From positions 248,001 through 312,000 of the forward strand of contig JADJQN010000004.1 in assembly GCA_016712745.1 (NCBI GenBank): a stretch of 64,000 bases of DNA, in the 5' to 3' direction. Origin of the DNA: Sandaracinaceae bacterium. Lineage in GTDB: Bacteria; Myxococcota_A; Polyangia; Polyangiales; JADJQN01. Both the position numbers and the translations under genes were made by a program. The notes below the pieces were generated by a model. That model saw nothing but the letters and a program-made list of their open reading frames with translations. It searched no databases and had not been told where the DNA came from. Below, in pieces: positions 55,688-64,000 of this stretch (positions are counted from its first letter, which is position 1; every line of letters begins with the position of its first letter).

Positions 55688-57420
55688 GCCGACCCTCCCC
55701 GAAGTACCGCGCCCGCCTCAGTGACGAGAGTTCGCACCGCGGCCGCGCATGCATCGATGTCGACGAGTACGGCGTCCTTCTCCGTGCGTTTCTTCAGTTC
55801 GACCTTACCCTGCGCCAAACTCTTCTGGCCGATGGTGATGCGCAACGGAATGCCGAGCAGGTCGGCATCCTTGAACTTCACGCCTGGACGCTCGTCGCGG
55901 TCATCGAGAATTACTTCAACGCCCGCGGCGAGTAGGGAAGTGTAGACCTTCTCTGCGGCTTCGCGAATCGCGTCTTCCTTGCCAAGTGGCGTCACGATCA
56001 CGTGGTAAGGCGCGATTGCGAGTGGCCACGTGATTCCGTTTTCATCGTGATGCTGCTCGATAGCGGCCGCGATGAGACGTGAGACGCCGATGCCATAGCA
56101 ACCCATGATGATCGGCTTCTCCGCGCCCTTCTCATCAAGGAAGGTCGCGCCCATTTTGGCACTGTAGTGTGTGCCCAAAATGAAGATGTGGCCGCCTTCG
56201 ATACCCTGATAGAGATCGAGTGCCGCGCCGCACTCGGGGCATGCGTCGCCGGCCGCAACGGTTCTAAGATCGGCGAGCTCGGCTTTGAAATCGCGACCGT
56301 AGTTCACGTTGGTGAGGTGATGATCGCTTTCGTTGGCGCCAGTTACGGCGTTGAGCACGTTGGCGACCGCGTGGTCCGCGAAAACGTCGCCCTTGAAACC
56401 AACAGGGCCCGCGAACCCCACGCTCGCGCCGGTGACGCTTTTCACGTCGGCGTCGCTCGCCAAATGGACGGCGTCCACTTTGAGCAGCCGCGCAAGCTTC
56501 AGCTCGTGCACTTGATGATCCCCGCGCACGACGACCATGACGTGGCGCAAACCAGCGGTGTAAACGAGACTCTTCAGCATGTGCGCGGGCGTGAGACCCT
56601 TGCCAATGAACTTCACGACGTCTTCGATGCCGCCGGCGCCAGGCGTGTGGATCTTGAGGCTCGCTTGCATCGCTGCTGCATCGGGCGCCACATCCGCTTT
56701 GAACGCAGCCGTCGCGACCTCGATGTTCGCGGCGTAGTCGCACTTGGTGCAGGCCGCGATTGCGTCTTCGCCCGATTGTGCGAGCACCTGGAACTCTGCG
56801 CTCGTGCTTCCGCCCATGGCGCCGCTGTCAGCGGCAACGATGCGATACGCAAGGCCAAGGCGCTTGAAGATGCGATGATACGCGTCGCGCATTTGCGCGT
56901 AGCTCGTAAGTGCCCCTGCTTCGTCGATGTCAAAGCTATACGCGTCCTTCATGACGAACTCACGACAACGCAAAAGACCGGCGCGCGGGCGGGGCTCGTC
57001 ACGGAACTTCATTTGAATCTGATAAAGATTCAAAGGCATCTGGCGATAGCTCTTCACATCCCGGCGAACCATGTCCGTGATGATCTCTTCGTGCGTGGGT
57101 CCGAGGTTGTACTCGCCGCCCTTGCGATCCTTCAAACGAATGAGCGTGTCGCCGAAGCTGTCCCAACGACCGGTCTCTTGAAAATACTCGCTGGGCAAAA
57201 GAGCGGGCATGAGAACTTCTTGAGCACCCGCGCGATCCATCTCGTCGCGAACGATTCCTTCGATACGATGCAAGACACGCAAGCCAAGAGGCAGAAGCTC
57301 GTAGATGCCAGCGCCCACTTGGCGAACGTAGCCGCCGCGCAAAAGCAAAACGTGCGACGTATTGGTCGCCTCTTTCGGAACTTCTTTAATCGTCGGAATG
57401 AAGCCGCGTGTGTAGCGCAT
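55684..57420 (-). CDS. proS: prolyl-tRNA synthetase
   Basis: 578 residues, bacterial type with editing domain. Class II motifs: motif 2 FRDEPRPRAGLLRCREFVMK, motif 3 GCYGIGVSRLIAAAIEQHHD. The INS editing domain lies at about 220-400, and the anticodon-binding domain ends the protein. PTHEEIITDMV is the proline site. No tRNA gene or T-box was seen upstream. The opposite strand carries a 437-residue shadow frame that is not a gene. Confidence 0.97.
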   Translation of the reverse strand: MRYTRGFIPTIKEVPKEATNTSHVLLLRGGYVRQVGAGIYELLPLGLRVLHRIEGIVRDEMDRAGAQEVLMPALLPSEYFQETGRWDSFGDTLIRLKDRKGGEYNLGPTHEEIITDMVRRDVKSYRQMPLNLYQIQMKFRDEPRPRAGLLRCREFVMKDAYSFDIDEAGALTSYAQMRDAYHRIFKRLGLAYRIVAADSGAMGGSTSAEFQVLAQSGEDAIAACTKCDYAANIEVATAAFKADVAPDAAAMQASLKIHTPGAGGIEDVVKFIGKGLTPAHMLKSLVYTAGLRHVMVVVRGDHQVHELKLARLLKVDAVHLASDADVKSVTGASVGFAGPVGFKGDVFADHAVANVLNAVTGANESDHHLTNVNYGRDFKAELADLRTVAAGDACPECGAALDLYQGIEGGHIFILGTHYSAKMGATFLDEKGAEKPIIMGCYGIGVSRLIAAAIEQHHDENGITWPLAIAPYHVIVTPLGKEDAIREAAEKVYTSLLAAGVEVILDDRDERPGVKFKDADLLGIPLRITIGQKSLAQGKVELKKRTEKDAVLVDIDACAAAVRTLVTEAGAVLRGGSA

Positions 57421-57509
57421 GGGCGGCTTCTAGCACGAAAACCGGCGTTTTGCGCGATATGCGTCGGCGCGCGAGATTGATCACTGCAATGCCGGGCACG
57501 TACGTCCCG

Positions 57510-60311
57510 CTAGAAGCGAGGAAGGACGAACACGTCGGTAAAACCGTTGGTGTCTCCGGGGTCGAGTAGCGCCGCGTCGCCGGCGACGAACGCAATCCAG
57601 TTACCGTCACCGGAGATCACGACTGCACCGCCGCCCGAGAAAGTCGGAGCGCCCGTCGGCGAAACGTTGAGGAGATGCGTGATTCCTAGCTGTCGGTCAC
57701 GCACGTAGACTCCGCTGTCGTAACCCCCGAAAGCCACATAGCGCGCGTCGTCCGAGATTGAACCGTACTGCGCGCCTACCAGTGCACCCGACGACCCGTA
57801 GTCGACGATTTCGATCGTCGCGAGAACCCGATCGTAAAGAAAAATGTCCGGACCCGAGAACGTATCGCCGGGAAGGCCGCTGCCGTCCCCCGCCATGAAA
57901 AGCAAATAGCGGCCGTCGGGAGTTAGCTGCAACGCGTAGACACCCCACGCGGAACCGGTCGTTACACGAACCGTCGTGCCGGCTACCTGATCACGCAAGT
58001 ACAAATCGGGCCGACCGGGCACACTCCCTGGCAAAATATCATCTGCGAACGAATGGAAAGCGACGTAACGCGCGTCATCTGAGAGGAGTTTGAAGCCGCT
58101 GATTGGTCCACCGTGCGTCGAGTTGTTCGGAATCCCGCCGCCCATAGCAACTGCGCCGAGGACGGACGTCGATGTCATGAGATCGCGCACGTAAAGTGTT
58201 CCTACCGAAAACGTGAGTTTGCGCGCGTCGCGGGAAAGTCCGCTGAGCCGTCCGCTTGGACTAGGCGGGTCTCCCATTCGCGGAATGCCCACGGCCGTGG
58301 TCGTCATGGCCGTACGATCGCGCAGCCAGATATCGCAGTTCATCGCGGCGCCCGGCCACCCGACTGCACCGCCACTCTCAAATGCGACGTAGCGTCCGTC
58401 GCCAACAACGACGACCGCGCGCACTTCCGTTGTTGTCGGCGAGTTGTCGGTGCCTTCGCTCACGCGTTCGGTCGTGTGAAGGACGCGATCGTGCACGAAG
58501 CCGTCTGTAACCCCATTCACATCTCCAGGCACGAGGTTCGTCGCGCCCGAACTAAAACCGAGATATCTCCCGTCGTTCGAAATGCTGAGCCACGGTCCAT
58601 AAAGGACGCCGTTCAAATGCGCATTGGAGCGCGTGCCCGTCGAACTAACGCTTGCGGTGGTAACGACGAACTCGTCGTCGACATTCACTCCGCTGACATC
58701 GGCGGGGTCCGCACCGTCGAAAGGTGTACCGGGGCTTATTGCGAGTCCTGTCACGACGGTGAACGGCCTTGGTCCGTCCACACTGCCGTCATCGATACCA
58801 CTGACAGACACGGTTTGCGGCACATTCCAATTCGCAGATGTGAACGTGAGAGAAATCGGTGAGGTCGTCACCTCACCCGCAGGCGTTGTCGACAATGGGA
58901 TCGTCACCGCTGCACCGGGTTCGATGCCTAGCGCAACCGTAAAGGTGCCGGGAGCGAGCATTTCGCCTGCCACGATTGACGTTGGCGTCACCACAAACGC
59001 CGCCGCATCGTCGTCGGTGTTGGTCACACTCACGTCCGAGGGAGTCAAGCCTGCAAAACCGGCGTCTAACGAGATCGTAGAGCCGAGGAGAATGTTGAAT
59101 GCAACGGCGCCGTCCACGATCGAATCGTCCGCGCCTGTGACTACGACCGTGACGGGGCCGACGTCGCCAGGCATGAACACAACGCTCGACATGTCCGTCG
59201 TGCCTTCGGTCGGATCGCTACTCGATACGGGAATCGACACCGTGGCGAGGCTGGGGCGCGAGAGCGAAACCGTGAAGGAGGCCGTTCCGCCTGTCTCGCT
59301 CGTGACAAGTCCGGAAGTTGGCGTGACAACAATCTCGCCAAAGTCGATGCCCGCATCCGTTCCCGCGTCTGTCCCTGCGTCGCCGGGCGGTTCGAGGCCC
59401 GCATCGTCCATCGACATATCGGGCAGCACGCCTGAATCGTCACTCGCGCCCAGGTCGAAGCCGGCGTCGAGCGCGGCCAAGCAGTTTCCAACATCGTCGC
59501 ACGTCAGCTGCTCGCCACATCGGGTTCCTGCAGGTAGTGCGAAGAGCCCCGTGCATTGCGGCGCGCGATCCGGTGCACAATTCCAATATCCGACTCGGCA
59601 CGCGACACCGATGCTGCAAAGCGTGCCGCACTCGACATGATTTGGATCGTCCGTGACGAGCGGCGTGCAGCCTTCACCCAGATCTGGATTGCACCACTCG
59701 GTGCTCTCGCACGAGCTCGCTCGTACGCTGGGTATACACACTCCCTCGTCGCAAACCGATTCCGCACACGCGTCAACGCTGGGGCAATCGGTTGCGCTGT
59801 GGCAGAAAAATACGCCCTGACAGAACTCGGGGCTCGCCGAGGTGCATCGCGGGTCAACGCAGCGTCCGTAGTGACAAGTGGTCAGCTCCGCGGCGCCCGC
59901 GCCGGGACACGCCACATCCACGCAATCGCGTGTGATGTGTACACGAAGAACGAAATTCGTTGAAAGCGTGAGGCGAACCCGGCGCTCAATCAAGAGCAGC
60001 CCGCTGGGACGACGAAGACGGACGCGCACTTCGCGCTCGCCTGGCGAAAGCGAGAACGAAGCTACACGTCGCCCATGGGCGAAGTCATTCCCGATGCGTG
60101 CGGTGGCGCTTGCTTGGTCTAAGACAGCCGTGTTCGTGCTGCCCGGTGCGACCACAATTGTTTCAACGCTCGCAAACTCGGGACCGGCCACCAAGCCCGT
60201 AACGAGCTGCACATCGAGTTGAATCATCTCCTTTGAGCAAGCAGCTACGCAGAGCGCGATCACGCCTATGCCAAACCTAGTGAACGATCCGCGCACGCAA
60301 CGAGCGTACAC
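57510..60311 (-). CDS. large lipoprotein with Calx-beta-like repeats and TolB-like propeller
   Basis: 933 residues from a GTG. Lipobox VAAC near residue 25. Residues 130-280 are Cys-rich (CPSVDACAESVCDEGVC, CGTLCSIGVACRVGYWNC); a DAGTDAG linker follows (about 300-325); 330-570 hold two or three Calx-beta or cadherin-like repeats ending VSVTNTDDDAA and VSGVNVDDEF; 580-933 is a WD40/TolB-like propeller with repeats such as ISNDGRYLGFSSG, LSDDARYVAFHSFAD and TPDGRYLLFMAGD. A surface protein that probably binds calcium or ligands. A role cannot be read. Confidence 0.8.
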   Translation of the reverse strand: MYARCVRGSFTRFGIGVIALCVAACSKEMIQLDVQLVTGLVAGPEFASVETIVVAPGSTNTAVLDQASATARIGNDFAHGRRVASFSLSPGEREVRVRLRRPSGLLLIERRVRLTLSTNFVLRVHITRDCVDVACPGAGAAELTTCHYGRCVDPRCTSASPEFCQGVFFCHSATDCPSVDACAESVCDEGVCIPSVRASSCESTEWCNPDLGEGCTPLVTDDPNHVECGTLCSIGVACRVGYWNCAPDRAPQCTGLFALPAGTRCGEQLTCDDVGNCLAALDAGFDLGASDDSGVLPDMSMDDAGLEPPGDAGTDAGTDAGIDFGEIVVTPTSGLVTSETGGTASFTVSLSRPSLATVSIPVSSSDPTEGTTDMSSVVFMPGDVGPVTVVVTGADDSIVDGAVAFNILLGSTISLDAGFAGLTPSDVSVTNTDDDAAAFVVTPTSIVAGEMLAPGTFTVALGIEPGAAVTIPLSTTPAGEVTTSPISLTFTSANWNVPQTVSVSGIDDGSVDGPRPFTVVTGLAISPGTPFDGADPADVSGVNVDDEFVVTTASVSSTGTRSNAHLNGVLYGPWLSISNDGRYLGFSSGATNLVPGDVNGVTDGFVHDRVLHTTERVSEGTDNSPTTTEVRAVVVVGDGRYVAFESGGAVGWPGAAMNCDIWLRDRTAMTTTAVGIPRMGDPPSPSGRLSGLSRDARKLTFSVGTLYVRDLMTSTSVLGAVAMGGGIPNNSTHGGPISGFKLLSDDARYVAFHSFADDILPGSVPGRPDLYLRDQVAGTTVRVTTGSAWGVYALQLTPDGRYLLFMAGDGSGLPGDTFSGPDIFLYDRVLATIEIVDYGSSGALVGAQYGSISDDARYVAFGGYDSGVYVRDRQLGITHLLNVSPTGAPTFSGGGAVVISGDGNWIAFVAGDAALLDPGDTNGFTDVFVLPRF

Positions 60312-60352
60312 GACACCGCGACGATGCAGTAGCGTGGACCGGGTAGCGCCTC

Positions 60353-63300
60353 TTACTCCGTGAGCGCCACGGTTTGGATGCCGTAGGGGCCGCCGGCGAG
60401 GAAGAGGGTTTCACCTTCTTGCGTGATCGAGACGCTGTAGCCGTTCGTGCGCGCATAGCGACGATAGGTTGGAGCAAAGCGGTCTGCACTTACGTCGAAT
60501 ACCGCGAGGCCTGAACCGTAGCCGCCCGAAAGCACGAGCGCGTTGTCAGTCAGCGCAGCGATATTCCAGTATGCATTGGCTCCGAGGCCCGACCGATTGA
60601 CGACGCGCGGAGAGGCGAGGTCTCCGACATCGATGCTAACCAAGGATCCGTGATAGCGCGGGTCCGATGCGTCAAGCGTGTGTTCGGCTCCGTACGGATA
60701 GTAGTAGGAGCTTGGCGAGGTGGTCATGTAGACCGTATCGCCGCGAGCGACGATGCCGTTGTATCCGCCTTCGATCTCGAGGCGCGCGGCACGATGCGCG
60801 CGGCCGTCACTGAGACTGATGGTGTTGAGCGACGACGTGTAGCCGTAGCTGCCTGATGCTGCGTACGTACGGTCGACCGTGACCGCATGACTGCCGTCGG
60901 TGGCCAGTGAAATGACAACACCCGGAACGTTGATTGAGTCGATGTGCGTGGGCGACTCACTAAGTGCGAAGCGCTCCATGTAGTAGCGTACCCACGAGCG
61001 CCCATCCGCATCGACGCGCGAAGGCAGCGCGTGCGAGTAGACGAGAACTCCGTCGTTCACGAAGAGATTCTCGATCGTGCCCGCTCCGAGGTCGATCGCC
61101 TCCGACACGCTGTTCGAACGAGCGTCGAGAATGACCAGCGCATTGCGATACGACGAGCCGTAGTAATAGTAGTACGGCTCGCGCCCGCTTCCGTCGTAGG
61201 AGTAGTAGGGAGAGCGGGTCGGCTCGATGCCCACCGAGCGACATGTCTCGAGGCCGCTGCAGTTGATAGTTGTGGTTCGGACAAGCGCGAAGCGTCCATC
61301 ACCGAGGGCGAGTGCGCTCTCGCCGCCTTGCCATCCTCCGTAGGGCGCGTTGTAGCGAGTCTGAAAATACGTATACGCAGACGCGTATCCGCCATCGGGG
61401 AACGACGTCGGTAGCGTGATGGTTTCGACAGGCAAGTCTACGTCCGCCAAAACGGCCGGAGCGGTAGCGTCTGCGAGCGAAACGAAGACCGCGCCTTCGC
61501 GTGCGTCCGACGCGCACGCTCCGTCGTAGTAGTAGCAGCCGGCTGAAGTGCGTAGCGCGATAGCGGTGCTTCCGTGAGTGATAACAGCCTGCGCACTGCG
61601 TGGCAAAGTGATGCGCGAATACTCCTCGTTGCCGTCCGGCGCGTTGAGCGGAGAGATGCGCAGCATGCTCGCTCCTTCGCCACCACCCCACCATCCATAG
61701 GAGATTCCTGGCTGCACGAGCTCTACGCCAGCCGACGCGGTGCGCGCGTATCCGGAAATGCTGCGTGCCAACTCGACGGTTGCGGTTGGTGTCGGATGGG
61801 CGCGATCGCGAATGTCGACAACTTGCAGCGCGGACTGGGATAGCGCGTAGACGCGGTTCTGAAAGACAGCGCCGCGATCAACCGGAGCATCGGCCTCGAC
61901 TTCGCCGCGCACGGCGAGATGCGAGCGATCGAACTCGAGAATACCCAGCGCGTTGTGCGAAGCGTAGGAGGTGTAGTCGTAGCTCGAGTAGGGAAAGAGG
62001 ATGATTCCGTTCTCAGCATCGACGGTCCACGCCTTGCGCTCGTAGCTTGCGGCCGACCACGCCCACGAGCCGCTGCCGGACGTAACGCGGTCGAGCATCG
62101 TGGGCACTGCTGGATTGCTGACGTCGAACAAAGACACTGTGACTGTGCGTGATTCGGTGTTGTCGACACCGAGGCCGATCAAGCGATCGCCCATGGGCGC
62201 AATGCGTTCTACCCAGCCTGGGATCTCGAGCTCTCCTGCCACGAATGGATGCGTGGGGTCGGAAAGGTCGACTACTTCAAGAGGATCGATCTGCTGGAAG
62301 TGAACCATGTAGAGGCGGTCGCCATCGAAGGCGGTGCCGTAGACGTTTCCTTCGTAGTAGTAGTCGAGCTCGCCGACCAACGGGAGAGTGTCGGGTAAGG
62401 CCGCGTTCAAGATGCGCAGCTTGGTGGTTTGATCATCCCAGCTACGCGTGAGCACGCGCACTTGTGAGCCGTGAACGTCGAGTGCGGTGTCGTCCTGCAT
62501 GTATCCATCGAGGGCAACGTCACCGCGGGCAACGAGAAGGCCGACCGGCGAGCTGATGTCGACATAGCGCACATGCGTGCGCGACCAGCCGTCCGGGCTA
62601 TCGTTGCGCACGCTCGCGATCACGAAGGCATTCGAGGTGGCGTGAACGTAATAGCCCGAGCCCTCGAAGTTGAGATGTTGCACTTCGCGAATATGGGCGG
62701 GGTCGCTGATATCAATGGACGTGAGAACCATCTCGTCGCGCGTCTCGCTTTCGGCAACGCCGTAGCCGCCCCAATAGGCATAGCGATTCGAAACCGAATA
62801 GAGAATGTCGCCGACGAGTCGTGTGTCCGAGATGTAGCCATTCAGCACGACATCGCCAATCTCGTGCGGAGCTGATGGATCAGAAAGGTCGATGCCGACG
62901 ATTCGGCTGCCGAAGGTTGGAACAAGGCCCGCGTCGAGAGCTGCGCCATCGCGCCAGTAGTCGAAGTAGTCACTGATGATCGCGTAGGCACGCGTGCCGC
63001 GCACATACATTTCGACCGGATAGCCCACCAAGGGCATGCGACCGATCTCGCGCGGATGATCCGGATCGGTCACGTCAAAGACGAAGAGGCCTCGATACTG
63101 ATTGAGCACATAAAGTCGGTTATCGACGAAGCGATAGAGGTCCGCCTCTTCGACCGTACGGTCATCCGCCGCCTCGTCGTCCGACGGTGCCGCGGACAGG
63201 CCTGCGTCTGCGGTGGCGCCATTCGATCCCGCCGAGCCTGCCGATTCGAACTCGTCGTCGTCATTCGCATGAGTCGCCGGCCCACCTGTGTCGGCGCAGC

Positions 63301-63361
63301 CCACGAACGCGAAAGCCGTCATGAGTAACGTGAGCCAAGAAGTGTATGTGCGACCAAGCAT
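60353..63361 (-). CDS. secreted beta-propeller lipoprotein (Beta_propel family)
   Basis: 1002 residues from the ATG at 63361, set by AAGGAG; 22 upstream codons are rejected. Lipobox VGC (Cys about 20), an acidic linker with Asp/Glu/Ser (25-60), then repeated blades: ADLYRFVDNRLYVLNQYRGL, LFVFDVTDPDHPREIGRMPL, DLSDPSAPHEIGDVVLNGYI. The motif LSDPxxPxxxGxLxxxG recurs along the protein, as in PF09826 C-terminal beta-propeller proteins. It contains many Tyr residues in SYY/YYYYG stretches near 730. Probably outer-membrane surface, ligand unknown. Same strand as the preceding large lipoprotein. Confidence 0.85.
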   Translation of the reverse strand: MLGRTYTSWLTLLMTAFAFVGCADTGGPATHANDDDEFESAGSAGSNGATADAGLSAAPSDDEAADDRTVEEADLYRFVDNRLYVLNQYRGLFVFDVTDPDHPREIGRMPLVGYPVEMYVRGTRAYAIISDYFDYWRDGAALDAGLVPTFGSRIVGIDLSDPSAPHEIGDVVLNGYISDTRLVGDILYSVSNRYAYWGGYGVAESETRDEMVLTSIDISDPAHIREVQHLNFEGSGYYVHATSNAFVIASVRNDSPDGWSRTHVRYVDISSPVGLLVARGDVALDGYMQDDTALDVHGSQVRVLTRSWDDQTTKLRILNAALPDTLPLVGELDYYYEGNVYGTAFDGDRLYMVHFQQIDPLEVVDLSDPTHPFVAGELEIPGWVERIAPMGDRLIGLGVDNTESRTVTVSLFDVSNPAVPTMLDRVTSGSGSWAWSAASYERKAWTVDAENGIILFPYSSYDYTSYASHNALGILEFDRSHLAVRGEVEADAPVDRGAVFQNRVYALSQSALQVVDIRDRAHPTPTATVELARSISGYARTASAGVELVQPGISYGWWGGGEGASMLRISPLNAPDGNEEYSRITLPRSAQAVITHGSTAIALRTSAGCYYYDGACASDAREGAVFVSLADATAPAVLADVDLPVETITLPTSFPDGGYASAYTYFQTRYNAPYGGWQGGESALALGDGRFALVRTTTINCSGLETCRSVGIEPTRSPYYSYDGSGREPYYYYYGSSYRNALVILDARSNSVSEAIDLGAGTIENLFVNDGVLVYSHALPSRVDADGRSWVRYYMERFALSESPTHIDSINVPGVVISLATDGSHAVTVDRTYAASGSYGYTSSLNTISLSDGRAHRAARLEIEGGYNGIVARGDTVYMTTSPSSYYYPYGAEHTLDASDPRYHGSLVSIDVGDLASPRVVNRSGLGANAYWNIAALTDNALVLSGGYGSGLAVFDVSADRFAPTYRRYARTNGYSVSITQEGETLFLAGGPYGIQTVALTE

Positions 63362-63635
63362 GAGAATCTCCTTCGCAGGCGAGAGTGCCCCCACACAGGT
63401 CTTTAGCAACGCCCATGCCGAACACACGCAGCGAGATCACTCACGATTGTCTGCCTACGCATGTGCCGAATTGTGCCTCTGCGCGCGCGCCGCATGTTTG
63501 AACCGCCAAGCACCTGTGTTGTCGGTCAAGGGTTGAGTGAAAGAATTGCTTTGTTTTTGCCGTCGCGGACGATGGCGTTGAGCATGACGAGCAGCTTTCG
63601 CATGACCGCCGTTAGCGCACGTGGTGGCCAGAGTG

Positions 63636-63875
63636 TCAGACGAGCTCGAGGCGAAAGTCTTCGATGACCGGATTCGCCAGGAGCTTTTCGCACATCTGCT
63701 TGAGCTCTTTCTCGGCGGTCGCGCGGTCTTTGCCGTCGAACTCGATTTCGATGAGCTTGCCAACGCGCGCAGATTTTACAGCCGCGAAGCCAAGGGACAT
63801 GAGGCCGCGACGGACTGCGTCGCCTTGGGGGTCGAGAACTTCTTGCTTCAGCGTGACGTAGACGTTGGCTTTCAT
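63636..63875 (-). CDS. purS: phosphoribosylformylglycinamidine synthase subunit PurS
   Basis: 79 residues, standard length. Small subunit of the three-part FGAM synthase that carries ammonia between PurQ and PurL. Pattern KANVYVTLKQEVLDPQGDAV, then IEIEFDGKDRATAEKELKQM and LLANPVIEDFRLELV. AAAGGA precedes the ATG. Follows a probable purC tail by 27 bases. No purQ or purL gene comes after it in the window; instead 274 bases without a gene lead to the propeller gene. Confidence 0.96.
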   Translation of the reverse strand: MKANVYVTLKQEVLDPQGDAVRRGLMSLGFAAVKSARVGKLIEIEFDGKDRATAEKELKQMCEKLLANPVIEDFRLELV

Positions 63876-63902
63876 AACGGTCCTTTCGCGCGTGGGCGAA
63901 GA

Positions 63903-64000
63903 CTAGATGTTGGCGAGATTTCTTCGGATGCGCGGCAGAGGCGCTTCCATGTTGGGCGTAAACGAGGCGCCGCGAATTGTCTCGCAGGCAGTGATGTAAC
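63903..64000 (-). CDS. purC: C-terminal end of probable SAICAR synthetase
   Basis: The last 31 residues of a frame entering from the right edge, stop TAG at 63905. The visible peptide YITACETIRGASFTPNMEAP ends in a basic RIRRNLANI. PurC proteins end with a helix of the kind YI.AYE.ITG..F.P, so purC fits, and purC before purS is a common operon order. Too short for certainty; adenylosuccinate lyase is the alternative. Confidence 0.4.
   Translation of the reverse strand, partial: YITACETIRGASFTPNMEAPLPRIRRNLANI

Noticed and set aside
56167..57480. 437-residue open frame on the plus strand opposite proS
   Set aside because: Fully antisense to a clear proS; composition is that of a high-GC shadow with no domain and no ribosome binding site.

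Overview
The window is a dense, high-GC (by eye high 50s to about 60 percent) bacterial chromosome segment that most resembles a myxobacterium-like deltaproteobacterium (Myxococcota, Polyangia/Sandaracinaceae-like). Grounds: a short CdnL-type CarD regulator, many secreted lipoproteins with Asp-Ala-Gly repeat linkers, Cys-rich lipoproteins of the kind common in that group, a Gcr/COG4389 membrane protein, a fused acyl-CoA monooxygenase/old-yellow-enzyme protein, and frequent GTG starts. The taxonomic placement is inference. No tRNA, rRNA, CRISPR array or intact transposase was seen.

Layout. 0-14.5 kb: mostly housekeeping (LolA-like carrier, two glycosyltransferases, glmS, a catalytic/non-catalytic M16 peptidase pair, tag, cinA-recA, CdnL). 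14.6-16.9 kb: a compact four-gene operon between CdnL and hisIE whose last three products look like the secreted filament/translocator trio of a type III secretion system (SseB/EspA, SseC/EspD, SseD/EspB order); no apparatus gene is in the window and the middle gene carries a one-base frameshift in an A run. 16.9-26.2 kb: hisIE, a FabL-like enoyl reductase, a Nudix hydrolase, an orphan ABC ATPase, an overlapping SulP transporter-carbonic anhydrase pair, the Gcr-like membrane protein and an outer-membrane barrel protein.

26.4-37.2 kb is the accessory part: DAG-linker lipoproteins (one LamG, one M23-like), a 5' fragment of a six-hairpin-like gene, two pieces of a small heat-shock gene on opposite strands 3.5 kb apart, a nitroreductase, a lipoprotein serpin, a receiver-like/Xre regulator and a DUF1624 acyltransferase. 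The hsp20 pieces fit a single inversion.

37.4-42.7 kb is the core prs-rplY-pth-rpsF-rpsR-rplI-dnaB run, in which L25, S6 and especially S18 carry low-complexity extensions. A 59-bp palindrome plus a third copy (REP-like) follows dnaB. 42.8-57.4 kb holds a GST/glutaredoxin-2-like protein, TrhO, FadL-type porin, the fused aryl-CoA epoxidase-like enzyme, a metallophosphoesterase, a dienoyl-CoA reductase (frameshifted in a G run), a DUF4015 glycosidase-like protein, an EamA transporter, an Slt70-like transglycosylase and proS. 57.5-63.4 kb encodes two very large secreted beta-propeller lipoproteins, and the window ends in purS and the tail of a probable purC. Two independent one-base losses in homopolymers suggest some sequence error in this assembly.
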